From: Robiginitomaculum sp036478975
Lineage (GTDB): Bacteria; Pseudomonadota; Alphaproteobacteria; Caulobacterales; Maricaulaceae
Assembly: GCA_036478975.1 (NCBI GenBank)
Contig: JAZGFA010000059.1
Location: 1-17,407 of the forward strand
Direction: 5' to 3'
DNA length: 17,407 nucleotides
Shown: positions 7,605-14,236 of the stretch, piece by piece
Position numbering within the stretch: position 1 is the stretch's first letter
How the letters are laid out: every line of letters begins with the position of its first letter
Notes under the pieces: model-generated
The model's database searches: none
Seen by the model: only the letters and a program-made list of their open reading frames with translations
What the model was told of the DNA's origin: nothing
Translations under genes and position numbers: made by a program

Positions 7605-8075
7605 ATGTTCTACGCTCGTTTTCTTCTACCTTTAACCTTGCTTGTTTCCCTAGCTTCCTGCAACGCTCCGCCCTCTGTGCAAAGGGCTATTGATGAGGCC
7701 AAGGCTGAGGAAGAGGCGGCTAAGCCGCGCCTAGAAAATCCGGCCATCACAGCGGCCCAGCAAGATGGCCGCGAAGTTTACACACGCTATATTATGGGAA
7801 AATGGGCGCCGCAGGATCGGTGCAATAGCGCTGCGATAATTTGGGAATTTGGCGAAGATTTTTTCAAACGCCCTAACGAAATATCGGTCGGCTCTACCGC
7901 GTGCAAATTGGCCGTCACCGAAGCGCTTAATGATGGCAGTCTCGCGGTTGCCGGATATTGCCCGCGCCTAGAGCTTGAGGACGAAGCCGTGCTGATTTCC
8001 ATCTCTCGCCAAGACGCGCAAAACATCATCATTCCAGGCGTGGGCGGCGGCGCATTAATTAAGTGTAGTGAGTAA
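7605..8075 (+). CDS. Putative lipoprotein, unknown function
   Basis: The 156-residue product has a lipoprotein signal peptide with the lipobox S-L-A-S-C (Cys at residue 19). It continues with an Ala/Glu-rich, probably helical linker (A-I-D-E-A-K-A-E-E-E-A-A-K) and a globular part of about 100 residues with four Cys, enough for two disulfides in the periplasm. I do not recognise the fold. AAAGAGA near 7591-7597 is the likely ribosome binding site. It lies 27 nt after the YbjQ pair and 3 nt before the acyltransferase start, so it is very likely in one transcript with them. Confidence 0.7.
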   Translation: MFYARFLLPLTLLVSLASCNAPPSVQRAIDEAKAEEEAAKPRLENPAITAAQQDGREVYTRYIMGKWAPQDRCNSAAIIWEFGEDFFKRPNEISVGSTACKLAVTEALNDGSLAVAGYCPRLELEDEAVLISISRQDAQNIIIPGVGGGALIKCSE

Positions 8076-8078
8076 GTT

Positions 8079-9227
8079 TTGACGGATATTACGGCGCCTC
8101 TCAACCGCCCGCTAAGGCTAGGCTCTATCCAAGCTTTGCGCGGCTTTGCGGCCCTCGCCGTATTGCTGTTTCATATCGTAGAATTGCAGCGGCTTTATTT
8201 TAGCGCGCCCGCCATGGCCGAATATGCGGTGGCGGAAAAATATCTTATCTATCCGCTCGGCGCGCAGGGCTATGCGGGGGTGGATATGTTCTTTGTCATA
8301 TCCGGATTTATCATGGTCTATATCACGGCGGGGCTTGCGCCGGGCCTATCCACGGCGAAAAGCTTTCTTTGGGCGCGGGCCAAACGGATATATCCGCTGT
8401 GGTGGGCGCTTTGCGCCGTGCTGACCGCCTATTATATGCTTACCCTCGGCGGGCCCGTAAAACCGAATGCGGCGACCGCTGAGAACGGCACATTGGCCTT
8501 TATGGCGAAATCTTTACTGCTTATCCCGCAATTATCAGAGCCGATTATCGGTCAAGGCTGGACATTAGTGCATGAGGTGTATTTCTACATCGTGTTTGCG
8601 GGTTTGCTATTTCTGCCAGAGCGCATCCGCTATTGGGCCTTAATCGGCTGGGCGGTGATTGTCGGGATTTTGGCCTACGGAGGGCAAGCGCGCCCCACGG
8701 CGACGGGCTATCTCTCCCTTAGCGCTTCGCTCCTGACCTTAGAATTTATCGCGGGCGCGGGCATAGGCTGGCTGATTACGCGCCGTAAATTCATCACCCC
8801 GCCCGTATTTGTCGGCCTTGGACTTATCACAAGCGCGCTGGCTTTTGGTCTTTACGGCGATAAGAGCGAGGCCCTGCGCGTTTATGGGCGCGTCATGGTG
8901 TTCACCCTGCCGTTTTGCGCGCTGATATATGGCTTAACGGCCCGCGAAATCACTAAGGGGCTGCGCGTGCCTAAATGGATGATATGGCTGGGTGATTGTT
9001 CATTCTCGCTCTACCTCTCCCACCTCTTTGTGCTGGGCGTTATCATGCGCGTTTTGCCTAAAATAATAGAGCGCCTGCCAGATGGCCTGCATTTCCTAAA
9101 GCTGGAATCAGCCGGCGCTATGGGTAATCTATTCTTCGCCCTTATTGGGCTTACCGCGGCGATTATATGCGGTGGTTTGATTTACACGTTGATAGAACGC
9201 CCAATTATGCGGCGCCTGGGCAAATAA
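8079..9227 (+). CDS. Acyltransferase family 3 (OatA/Oac-like) membrane protein
   Basis: Multi-pass inner-membrane acyltransferase of 382 residues (PF01757). These proteins O-acylate cell-surface sugars such as LPS O-antigen, peptidoglycan or exopolysaccharide. Visible family marks are the N-terminal L-R-G-F-A-A-L-A-V-L-L-F-H with the conserved His32, G-V-D-M-F-F-V-I-S-G-F at 67-77, R-A-K-R-I-Y-P-L-W-W around 100-109, and a late C-S-F-S-L-Y-L-S-H. About ten hydrophobic helices are evident. The start is TTG at 8079, because the family N-terminus begins at about residue 15 and no ATG or GTG lies suitably between the upstream stop and it. A weak GTGAG at 8068-8072 lies upstream. The target sugar cannot be read from sequence. 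Context with lipoproteins fits an envelope function. Confidence 0.88.
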   Translation: MTDITAPLNRPLRLGSIQALRGFAALAVLLFHIVELQRLYFSAPAMAEYAVAEKYLIYPLGAQGYAGVDMFFVISGFIMVYITAGLAPGLSTAKSFLWARAKRIYPLWWALCAVLTAYYMLTLGGPVKPNAATAENGTLAFMAKSLLLIPQLSEPIIGQGWTLVHEVYFYIVFAGLLFLPERIRYWALIGWAVIVGILAYGGQARPTATGYLSLSASLLTLEFIAGAGIGWLITRRKFITPPVFVGLGLITSALAFGLYGDKSEALRVYGRVMVFTLPFCALIYGLTAREITKGLRVPKWMIWLGDCSFSLYLSHLFVLGVIMRVLPKIIERLPDGLHFLKLESAGAMGNLFFALIGLTAAIICGGLIYTLIERPIMRRLGK

Positions 9228-9252
9228 CAGCCTACTTGCTGCCCACTAGCCC

Positions 9253-9281
9253 TTGCCGTCGCGCCGATAAAAGCGCATAAG
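9253..9281 (+). promoter_or_regulatory. Possible sigma-70-type promoter for the thiC transcript
   Basis: TTGCCG (9253-9258) and CATAAG (9276-9281) are separated by 17 nt, each matching four of six consensus bases. Initiation would fall near 9288, which is slightly inside the 5' strand of the riboswitch P1 stem, so the true start may differ. Weak call. Confidence 0.3.
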
Positions 9282-9284
9282 CTC

Positions 9285-9357
9285 CCTATCCGAGGGGCAC
9301 CACTATGTGGTTGAGACGTACCCTTTGAACTTGATCGAGTTAATACTCGCGGAAAGG
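9285..9357 (+). promoter_or_regulatory. TPP (THI-box) riboswitch
   Basis: The conserved TPP aptamer elements occur in order. GAGGGGCACC at 9292-9301 is followed by a short CCAC-TAT-GTGG stem, the CUGAGA-equivalent TTGAGA at 9311-9316 and ACCCTTTGAAC at 9320-9330. TTGATC follows, then the hairpin CGAGT-TAAT-ACTCG at 9336-9349, and GCGGAAAGGA closes P1 with CCTATCCG. It lies 53 nt upstream of thiC, the usual target, and would reduce ThiC synthesis when thiamine pyrophosphate is plentiful. No terminator T run follows, so control of translation start is more likely. Confidence 0.93.
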
Positions 9358-9409
9358 ACGGACGCGCTAAATGGCCGCACGCAATCCGCTTTACCCATAG
9401 GGCCGTGCC

Positions 9410-11296
9410 ATGAATAAACCAATAGACCAAAGCCAATTTGAAACGCCGACAGTGACCACGGGGGCCTTGCCGTCCTCGTCCAAGGTTTACACCGCTCCGG
9501 CGAGCGCGCCGGATTTGCGCGTGCCCCACCGGCTTATCCATTTGCATGAGAGCGCCAATGAGCCGGATTTGCCCGTCTATGACACGTCCGGCCCCTATAG
9601 CGATGATAGCGTCACTATCGACATTGAAAAAGGCCTGTCGCGCCGCCGCCAAAGCTGGGTTTTAGAGCGCGCCAAAAAATATGGCGCCGTTGAGGAATAT
9701 GCGGGCCGAGAGGTTAAATCCGAAGATAATGGCGGCGCCAAAGGCCGGCACCTCGCCCGCGAATTTCCGATACGCCATAAGCCCCTGCGCGGCGTCGACG
9801 GCGCTATGGTCACCCAATATGAATTTGCCAAGGCGGGCATTATCACCAAGGAAATGATATTTGTCGCCGAGCGCGAAAACCTAGGCCGCCCTACCGCCAC
9901 CGAAGGCGCGCAGGCGCGGGTGGACGCGGGCGAGAGCTTTGGCGCGCATATTCCCGCTTTCGTTACTCCTGAATTTGTCCGCGATGAAATCGCTGCGGGC
10001 CGCGCAATAATTCCGTGCAATATCAACCATCCCGAAATCGAGCCGCAAATCATTGGCCGTAATTTCCTCGTGAAAATCAACGCCAATATCGGCAATAGCG
10101 CCGTGACCTCATCGGTCGAAGAAGAGATTGATAAAATGGTTTGGGCGACGCGATGGGGCGCGGATAATGTGATGGATTTGTCCACGGGCCGCAATATTCA
10201 CAATACTCGCGAATGGCTTGTGCGAAACAGCCCCGTGCCGATTGGCACCGTGCCGATTTACCAAGCGCTTGAAAAGGTCAACGGCGTCGCCGAAGACTTA
10301 ACGTGGGAAGTGTTTCGCGACACGCTTATTGAGCAAGCCGAGCAGGGGGTGGATTATTTCACCATCCATGCGGGGGTGCGCCTTGCCTATATCCATCTTA
10401 CGGCCAACCGCGTGTGCGGCATTGTTTCGCGCGGCGGCTCTATCATGGCCAAATGGATGCTGGCCCGCCATGAGGAGAGCTTTCTCTACACCCATTTCGA
10501 AGATATTTGTGACATTATGCGCGCCTATGACGTCAGCTTTAGCCTTGGCGATGGCCTGCGCCCCGGCGCGGTGGCGGACGCCAATGACCGCGCCCAATTT
10601 GCCGAGCTAGAGACGCTGGGCGAGTTAACTCAAATCGCTTGGGCTAAGGGCTGTCAGGTGATGATTGAAGGGCCTGGCCATGTGCCGATGCACAAAATTA
10701 AAATCAATATGGAAAAGCAATTGCGCGAATGCGGCGAAGCGCCTTTCTATACGCTTGGCCCGCTGACCACGGATATTGCGCCGGGCTATGACCATATCAC
10801 AAGCGGCATTGGCGCGGCGATGATTGGCTGGTTTGGCACGTCTATGCTGTGCTACGTCACCCCTAAAGAGCATTTGGGTCTGCCGGACCGCGACGACGTA
10901 AAGGTCGGGGTTATCACCTACCGCCTCGCCGCCCACGCCGCGGATTTAGCCAAGGGCCACCCGGCTGCGCAACTCCGCGATGACGCCCTGTCGCGCGCCC
11001 GCTTTGAATTTAGATGGGAAGACCAGTTCAACCTGTCGCTCGACCCGGAAACCGCCAAGGATTACCACGACCAAACCCTACCCAAAGACGCGCACAAAAC
11101 CGCCCATTTCTGCTCCATGTGCGGCCCCAAATTCTGCTCGATGAAAATCACGCAGGACGTAAGGGACTACGCTGACGGCTTGAGCGATAATGAAAAGGCC
11201 GCGCTCTATCCGGTGGACGCGCAGGAAGGCATGGCGGAAATGAGCGAGAAGTTTAAGAAGATGGGCGGGCAAATTTATTTGAAGGCTGGGGAGTAG
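9410..11296 (+). CDS. thiC: Phosphomethylpyrimidine synthase
   Basis: ThiC is a radical-SAM enzyme that rearranges aminoimidazole ribotide into hydroxymethylpyrimidine phosphate, the pyrimidine half of thiamine. The 628-residue length fits the family. The C-terminal cluster motif C-S-M-C-G-P-K-F-C (Cys568, Cys571, Cys576; CX2CX4C) binds the [4Fe-4S] cluster. Core blocks such as A-N-I-G-N-S-A-V, M-D-L-S-T-G, P-V-P-I-G-T-V-P-I-Y, F-T-I-H-A-G-V, S-R-G-G-S, E-G-P-G-H-V-P and G-P-L-T-T-D-I-A-P-G-Y-D-H are all present. AGGG at 9399-9402 precedes ATG by 7 nt. The upstream TPP riboswitch gives end-product control. A small membrane-protein gene follows 7 nt after the stop. No other thi gene is in the window. 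Confidence 0.98.
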   Translation: MNKPIDQSQFETPTVTTGALPSSSKVYTAPASAPDLRVPHRLIHLHESANEPDLPVYDTSGPYSDDSVTIDIEKGLSRRRQSWVLERAKKYGAVEEYAGREVKSEDNGGAKGRHLAREFPIRHKPLRGVDGAMVTQYEFAKAGIITKEMIFVAERENLGRPTATEGAQARVDAGESFGAHIPAFVTPEFVRDEIAAGRAIIPCNINHPEIEPQIIGRNFLVKINANIGNSAVTSSVEEEIDKMVWATRWGADNVMDLSTGRNIHNTREWLVRNSPVPIGTVPIYQALEKVNGVAEDLTWEVFRDTLIEQAEQGVDYFTIHAGVRLAYIHLTANRVCGIVSRGGSIMAKWMLARHEESFLYTHFEDICDIMRAYDVSFSLGDGLRPGAVADANDRAQFAELETLGELTQIAWAKGCQVMIEGPGHVPMHKIKINMEKQLRECGEAPFYTLGPLTTDIAPGYDHITSGIGAAMIGWFGTSMLCYVTPKEHLGLPDRDDVKVGVITYRLAAHAADLAKGHPAAQLRDDALSRARFEFRWEDQFNLSLDPETAKDYHDQTLPKDAHKTAHFCSMCGPKFCSMKITQDVRDYADGLSDNEKAALYPVDAQEGMAEMSEKFKKMGGQIYLKAGE

Positions 11297-11303
11297 GGGG
11301 GCT

Positions 11304-11633
11304 GTGGGCGAAGCGGAGGACGTAAAGCCGTTAGAGCCTATTAAGGCTCTTAAGAATTTAGGCATTGGCATTAGCGTGCCATTCATATTTGCTATCGGGT
11401 TTGGGATTGTTGGCGGCGTAATTGCTATGGCAAATGGTTCTGATAAAGTGGTGAGGGCCGTTAAATTTGGGGCGGGCGTGGGCCTGTTTTTATCCCTGTA
11501 TGGCGGTTTGGAAATCGCTATTGGCCTGCTAATTGAAGGCGGACGCATGAAGAACCGTCTTTGGAGGGGGGCTGGATTTCTCACGGTTTGGGCAATTGCC
11601 GTTTATGTGTTCTTCAATTTTGATTTTAAATAG
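11304..11633 (+). CDS. Small three-helix membrane protein, unknown
   Basis: The 109-residue product is mostly hydrophobic, with three likely transmembrane segments at about 20-42, 54-77 and 88-106, the first two rich in Gly and Ala. The N-terminus (M-G-E-A-E-D-V-K) is polar and lacks a signal peptide. I recognise no family. The start is GTG at 11304, 7 nt after the thiC stop, with a G-rich tract at 11295-11301 that is too close for an ideal ribosome binding site. Expression is more likely coupled to thiC. A transport role for thiamine precursors would be a guess and is not supported by motifs. Confidence 0.55.
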   Translation: MGEAEDVKPLEPIKALKNLGIGISVPFIFAIGFGIVGGVIAMANGSDKVVRAVKFGAGVGLFLSLYGGLEIAIGLLIEGGRMKNRLWRGAGFLTVWAIAVYVFFNFDFK

Positions 11634-12036
11634 CCAACCATTTATTCCACAACCACCGCTCGCGGCGGAGTGCTTTCGCGATAGGGCGAAAAATTATTCA
11701 CACCCCCTAAAATTATCTGCTATTGATAGGGTTCATGTGCACAAATAATAATGAAAGAACGGTCGAATTAATTTTGAGTTGTCGTATGGTTAGAAAAGAG
11801 TATTTGGGGAATACGCGGCAATTGCGGTAAATTACAAGCCCGTATTTCGCTGCACACTACCCCTTGCAATTCTATTAGACTGGGCATATATACGCCTTAT
11901 CGATTACGGCCAGACGATCCGGCAACCGCCTTTACGCATTCCAACCGCGCCTAAGACATGTTTTTTCTCTTCCAAAGTCGACTAAAATGCGCGCCCACTC
12001 TGGGCCGCAACTAACTATGACGTGAAAGGAATACAC
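11634..12036. other. Noncoding stretch: intergenic region and cold-shock gene leader
   Basis: About 400 nt without a convincing gene, more AT-rich than its surroundings. It holds a small inverted repeat TTTCGC-GATAGG-GCGAAA at 11674-11691 without a T run, a sigma-70-type promoter at 11864-11892, and a leader from about 11900 to the csp start at 12037. Between 11692 and 11860 I see only a 31-codon frame (11735-11830) with a poor ribosome binding site, which I do not call. Confidence 0.6.
11864..11892 (+). promoter_or_regulatory. Sigma-70-type promoter of the cold-shock gene
   Basis: TTGCAA (11864-11869) and TATATA (11887-11892) are separated by exactly 17 nt. Transcription would start near 11899, giving a 5' leader of roughly 135-140 nt before the csp ATG. 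Long leaders that change structure with temperature are known for enteric cspA mRNAs. Confidence 0.65.
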
Positions 12037-12255
12037 ATGTCAGATATGAATACAGGAACCGTTAAGTTCTTCAACACAACCAAAGGCTTCGGCTTCATTC
12101 AACCTGATGATGGCGGCACAGACGTGTTTGTACACATCAGCGCAGTACAGCGTTCAGGCCTACAAGGTCTGCAAGAAGGCGACAAAGTATCATATGATAC
12201 TGCTATTGACAGCCGCTCTGGCAAAACTGCCGTTGAGAACATCTCTATGGCTTAA
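12037..12255 (+). CDS. CspA-family cold-shock domain protein
   Basis: Single cold-shock domain protein of 72 residues that binds single-stranded RNA/DNA and melts RNA structure. It shows G-T-V-K-F-F-N, RNP1 K-G-F-G-F-I and RNP2 V-F-V-H-I-S, and ends after the usual V-E-N-I. GAAAGGA (12024-12030) sits 6 nt before ATG 12037, so this start is preferred over the in-frame GTG at 12022, which is part of the ribosome binding region. Codon use differs from neighbours: Phe is TTC in nearly all positions while flanking genes prefer TTT, a mark of high expression. It is monocistronic, with its own promoter and a strong terminator. Which Csp paralogue it is cannot be told, so no symbol is given. Confidence 0.95.
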   Translation: MSDMNTGTVKFFNTTKGFGFIQPDDGGTDVFVHISAVQRSGLQGLQEGDKVSYDTAIDSRSGKTAVENISMA

Positions 12256-12282
12256 TTGCTCCGGCAATACCCAAGTTTGAAG

Positions 12283-12309
12283 CGCGCCCAGCAATGGGCG
12301 CGTTTTTTT
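12283..12309 (+). terminator. Rho-independent terminator of the cold-shock gene
   Basis: CGCGCCCA (12283-12290) pairs perfectly with TGGGCGCG (12295-12302) over a GCAA (GNRA) tetraloop, followed by seven T (12303-12309). It lies 27 nt after the csp stop. The opposite strand lacks a T run, so it does not also serve as a bidirectional terminator. Confidence 0.93.
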
Positions 12310-12324
12310 ATGGGCAAATGGCAG

Positions 12325-12993
12325 TTAAGACACAAGCCGCGCGTCCATAATCGCCGCCCACACATCCGATAGGGCGGTGAAGTCATAGCTCTCATCCGGG
12401 TCGCGGTCATTATTAAGGTCGGCGGGGCTGTTGCGGGTGATGATAATGCCCATTGGCTCTCCGCTTTCACTATCGATAACCACGCCGCCGCTCATGCCGC
12501 TGACCACAGGCTCGTCAGGGCTGATGATATGGGCAATCCAGCTGCCGCCGCCGCGATTAAGATAGACTTTGCCCTCGCGTATGGCCGCAGCGCTAGAGCC
12601 TGCCGGAAACCCGATACAGGTAATGGCTTGCCCGCTAAACGGGGCCGGCGGAGCGTTGGCGGGCAGGGTGCAGCCCAATGTCGCCGCATCGAGGCCCGCG
12701 GGCCATGACACGTCGAGCCTGTCGGCAAATATTGGCAAAACGTCACTGGCCTCGGTCATCACATGGCCGGCGGTTATAAAGCCGTCCCAATGGGCAAAGA
12801 AGCTACCATAGGTTTGGAAGCCCGGCTCATTATAAAAATAACGGCGCACATCCACGGGCAGGCCTGCTTGCGGCTTTACGCGCGGGGTCGGGCCAGATGG
12901 AGTATGGGGCGGAGCCGGAGTGGGCGCTGGAATAGGGGCCGGAGCAGGCGCGGGTTTACGGCGGCGAAACGGCCAGAAGGGATAATAGGACAT
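12325..12993 (-). CDS. Trypsin-like serine peptidase with Pro/Ala-rich N-terminus
   Basis: The 222-residue product appears to be a small chymotrypsin-fold protease. The triad is His77 (F-I-T-A-G-H-V), probably Asp102 (L-D-A-A-T-L; Asp94 is an alternative) and Ser168 (S-G-M-S-G-G). Residues 10-40 are a low-complexity stretch of Pro and Ala with dipeptide repeats, following a short aromatic/basic head (W-P-F-R-R-R-K). No signal peptide or membrane helix is seen, which is unusual because most relatives are exported. ATG at 12993 has no clear ribosome binding site. The gene is divergent from the thioredoxin-like gene with a 70-bp gap, and its 3' end faces the csp terminator. Substrate unknown. 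A catalytically active enzyme is plausible since all three residues are present. Confidence 0.72.
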   Translation of the reverse strand: MSYYPFWPFRRRKPAPAPAPIPAPTPAPPHTPSGPTPRVKPQAGLPVDVRRYFYNEPGFQTYGSFFAHWDGFITAGHVMTEASDVLPIFADRLDVSWPAGLDAATLGCTLPANAPPAPFSGQAITCIGFPAGSSAAAIREGKVYLNRGGGSWIAHIISPDEPVVSGMSGGVVIDSESGEPMGIIITRNSPADLNNDRDPDESYDFTALSDVWAAIMDARLVS

Positions 12994-13063
12994 GGGATAT
13001 TATATGGCCCTTATACCTTCCTAAGAGGTTAAAGCGTGTTAAGCATGTTTTACGGGAGGCCTT

Positions 13064-13576
13064 ATGACGCGTTTTATAATCAGATTTGTTATCGCAATAC
13101 TACTCACGCCCTTGGCGCAGGCCGGCTTTGCGAGCGAGACGGCTAACATCAGCGAGGCCGATGCGCCGCGTCCCTATGATGAGACGGCCAATGCGCGCGC
13201 CGATATTGACGCGGCCATGGCCAGCGCCCGTAATAATGGCACGCGGCTTTTATTGGTGATGGGCGCGAATTGGTGCCATGATAGCCGAGGCCTTGCGGCG
13301 CGCTTTGAGCGGCCCAAATTTGTTAGCCTGATTGAAGAGCACTACGAGCTTGTCTATATTGATGTCGGGGAAAAAGATCGCAATATCGACATTGCGCAAA
13401 GCTATGGCATTGACGGCATTGTCGGAACGCCGACCATATTAGTGGTCACCGCGGACGGGGTTTTACTCAATAAAGCTACCGCGCCGACATGGCGCAACGC
13501 CGCGAGCCGCACGGAGGCGGAAACGCTCAATTATTTTACCGCCTATTCTAAAGGTATTATTACGGAGGGGAATTAG
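13064..13576 (+). CDS. Exported thioredoxin-fold protein with single-cysteine WCxxS motif
   Basis: The 170-residue product has a signal peptide (about 1-23, hydrophobic I-I-R-F-V-I-A-I-L-L) and a thioredoxin-like domain. The active-site position reads G-A-N-W-C-H-D-S, so Cys71 is present while the resolving Cys is Ser74. The cis-proline loop is G-T-P-T with Pro123. Such monothiol thioredoxin-fold proteins cannot run the usual dithiol exchange alone and may act as isomerases, in glutathione-type chemistry or as binding proteins; which one is not known here. GGGAGG at 13054-13059 lies 4 nt before ATG. The stop codon TAG is directly followed by the ATG of the next gene, implying coupled translation and a shared role. 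Confidence 0.8.
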   Translation: MTRFIIRFVIAILLTPLAQAGFASETANISEADAPRPYDETANARADIDAAMASARNNGTRLLLVMGANWCHDSRGLAARFERPKFVSLIEEHYELVYIDVGEKDRNIDIAQSYGIDGIVGTPTILVVTADGVLLNKATAPTWRNAASRTEAETLNYFTAYSKGIITEGN

Positions 13577-14236
13577 ATGTTTATTGGACATTACGCCGCG
13601 GCGCCGCTAGCGGCGGCAAGCGGGAAGCTTAAATTATGGCACGCCTTTATTGCGGTGCAATTTGTCGATATTATCTGGGCTATTTTCATGATTACGGGAA
13701 TAGAGCAGGGGCGCGTTATTCCTGATTTCACCCAAGCCAATGCCCTCGATATGCATTTTATGCCCTATAGCCATTCCCTGCTATTTACCGCCGGATGGGC
13801 GATTATTGGCGCGTTAGGGTTTAAGGCTTTTACCCGGGCGCGCGGCTGGGGCGGAGCTGGGATATTCGGCGCGCTTGTGCTGTCCCATTGGGTCGGCGAC
13901 GTGATTGTCCACGTTCCCGACATGACATTTTGGCCCGGCTCTAGCAAAATCGGCTTTGGCCTGTGGAACCATGTTATGCTCAGTTTTCCGCTAGAGCTTT
14001 TAACAATGTTCGCGGCGCTTTGGATATATATTCGCGCAACAAAACCGGTATCAAAACGCGCGAAGATGTGGACGGGACTGCTCGTATTGTTTCTTGGCGC
14101 TTTGCAAGTGCTGGCCAATTTCGGCCCGCCTCCAACATCAATGACAGAGGTCGGCATTTCGGCATTGATTGTTTTCGCGCTACTCGCCTTTATCGCGTCA
14201 CGCTATGAGAAAACCCGCGGATCAATCGGCATTTAG
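13577..14236 (+). CDS. YdjM-like multi-pass membrane protein (putative metal-dependent hydrolase)
   Basis: The 219-residue product has about six membrane helices (near 20-40, 68-84, 95-112, 130-152, 163-181, 192-208). Conserved polar residues sit in or next to helices: H5, D31, Y-S-H-S-L (His66), and S-H-W-V-G-D-V-I-V-H-V-P-D (His104, Asp108, His112, Asp115). This His/Asp pattern is reminiscent of the YdjM/DUF457 membrane metal-dependent hydrolase group (PF04307), but I recall the pattern only loosely. ATG 13577 touches the stop of the thioredoxin-like gene, with GGAGGGG at 13564-13570 inside that gene. The stop TAG (14234-14236) overlaps the stop of the convergent dinB. Substrate unknown. 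Confidence 0.65.
   Translation: MFIGHYAAAPLAAASGKLKLWHAFIAVQFVDIIWAIFMITGIEQGRVIPDFTQANALDMHFMPYSHSLLFTAGWAIIGALGFKAFTRARGWGGAGIFGALVLSHWVGDVIVHVPDMTFWPGSSKIGFGLWNHVMLSFPLELLTMFAALWIYIRATKPVSKRAKMWTGLLVLFLGALQVLANFGPPPTSMTEVGISALIVFALLAFIASRYEKTRGSIGI

Noticed and set aside
11735..11830. A 31-codon frame starting at ATG 11735 in the noncoding stretch before csp
   Set aside because: AGGG lies only 3 nt before the ATG, the composition is not gene-like, and nothing in the peptide is recognisable.
12022..12036. GTG at 12022 as start of the cold-shock protein
   Set aside because: It is part of the ribosome binding region GAAAGGA for ATG 12037, and the family N-terminus matches the later start.
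12325..12993. Peptidase as part of a phage-defence island
   Set aside because: The neighbours are housekeeping (csp, dinB) or envelope-type genes, there are no transfer marks, and base use is like the rest of the window.
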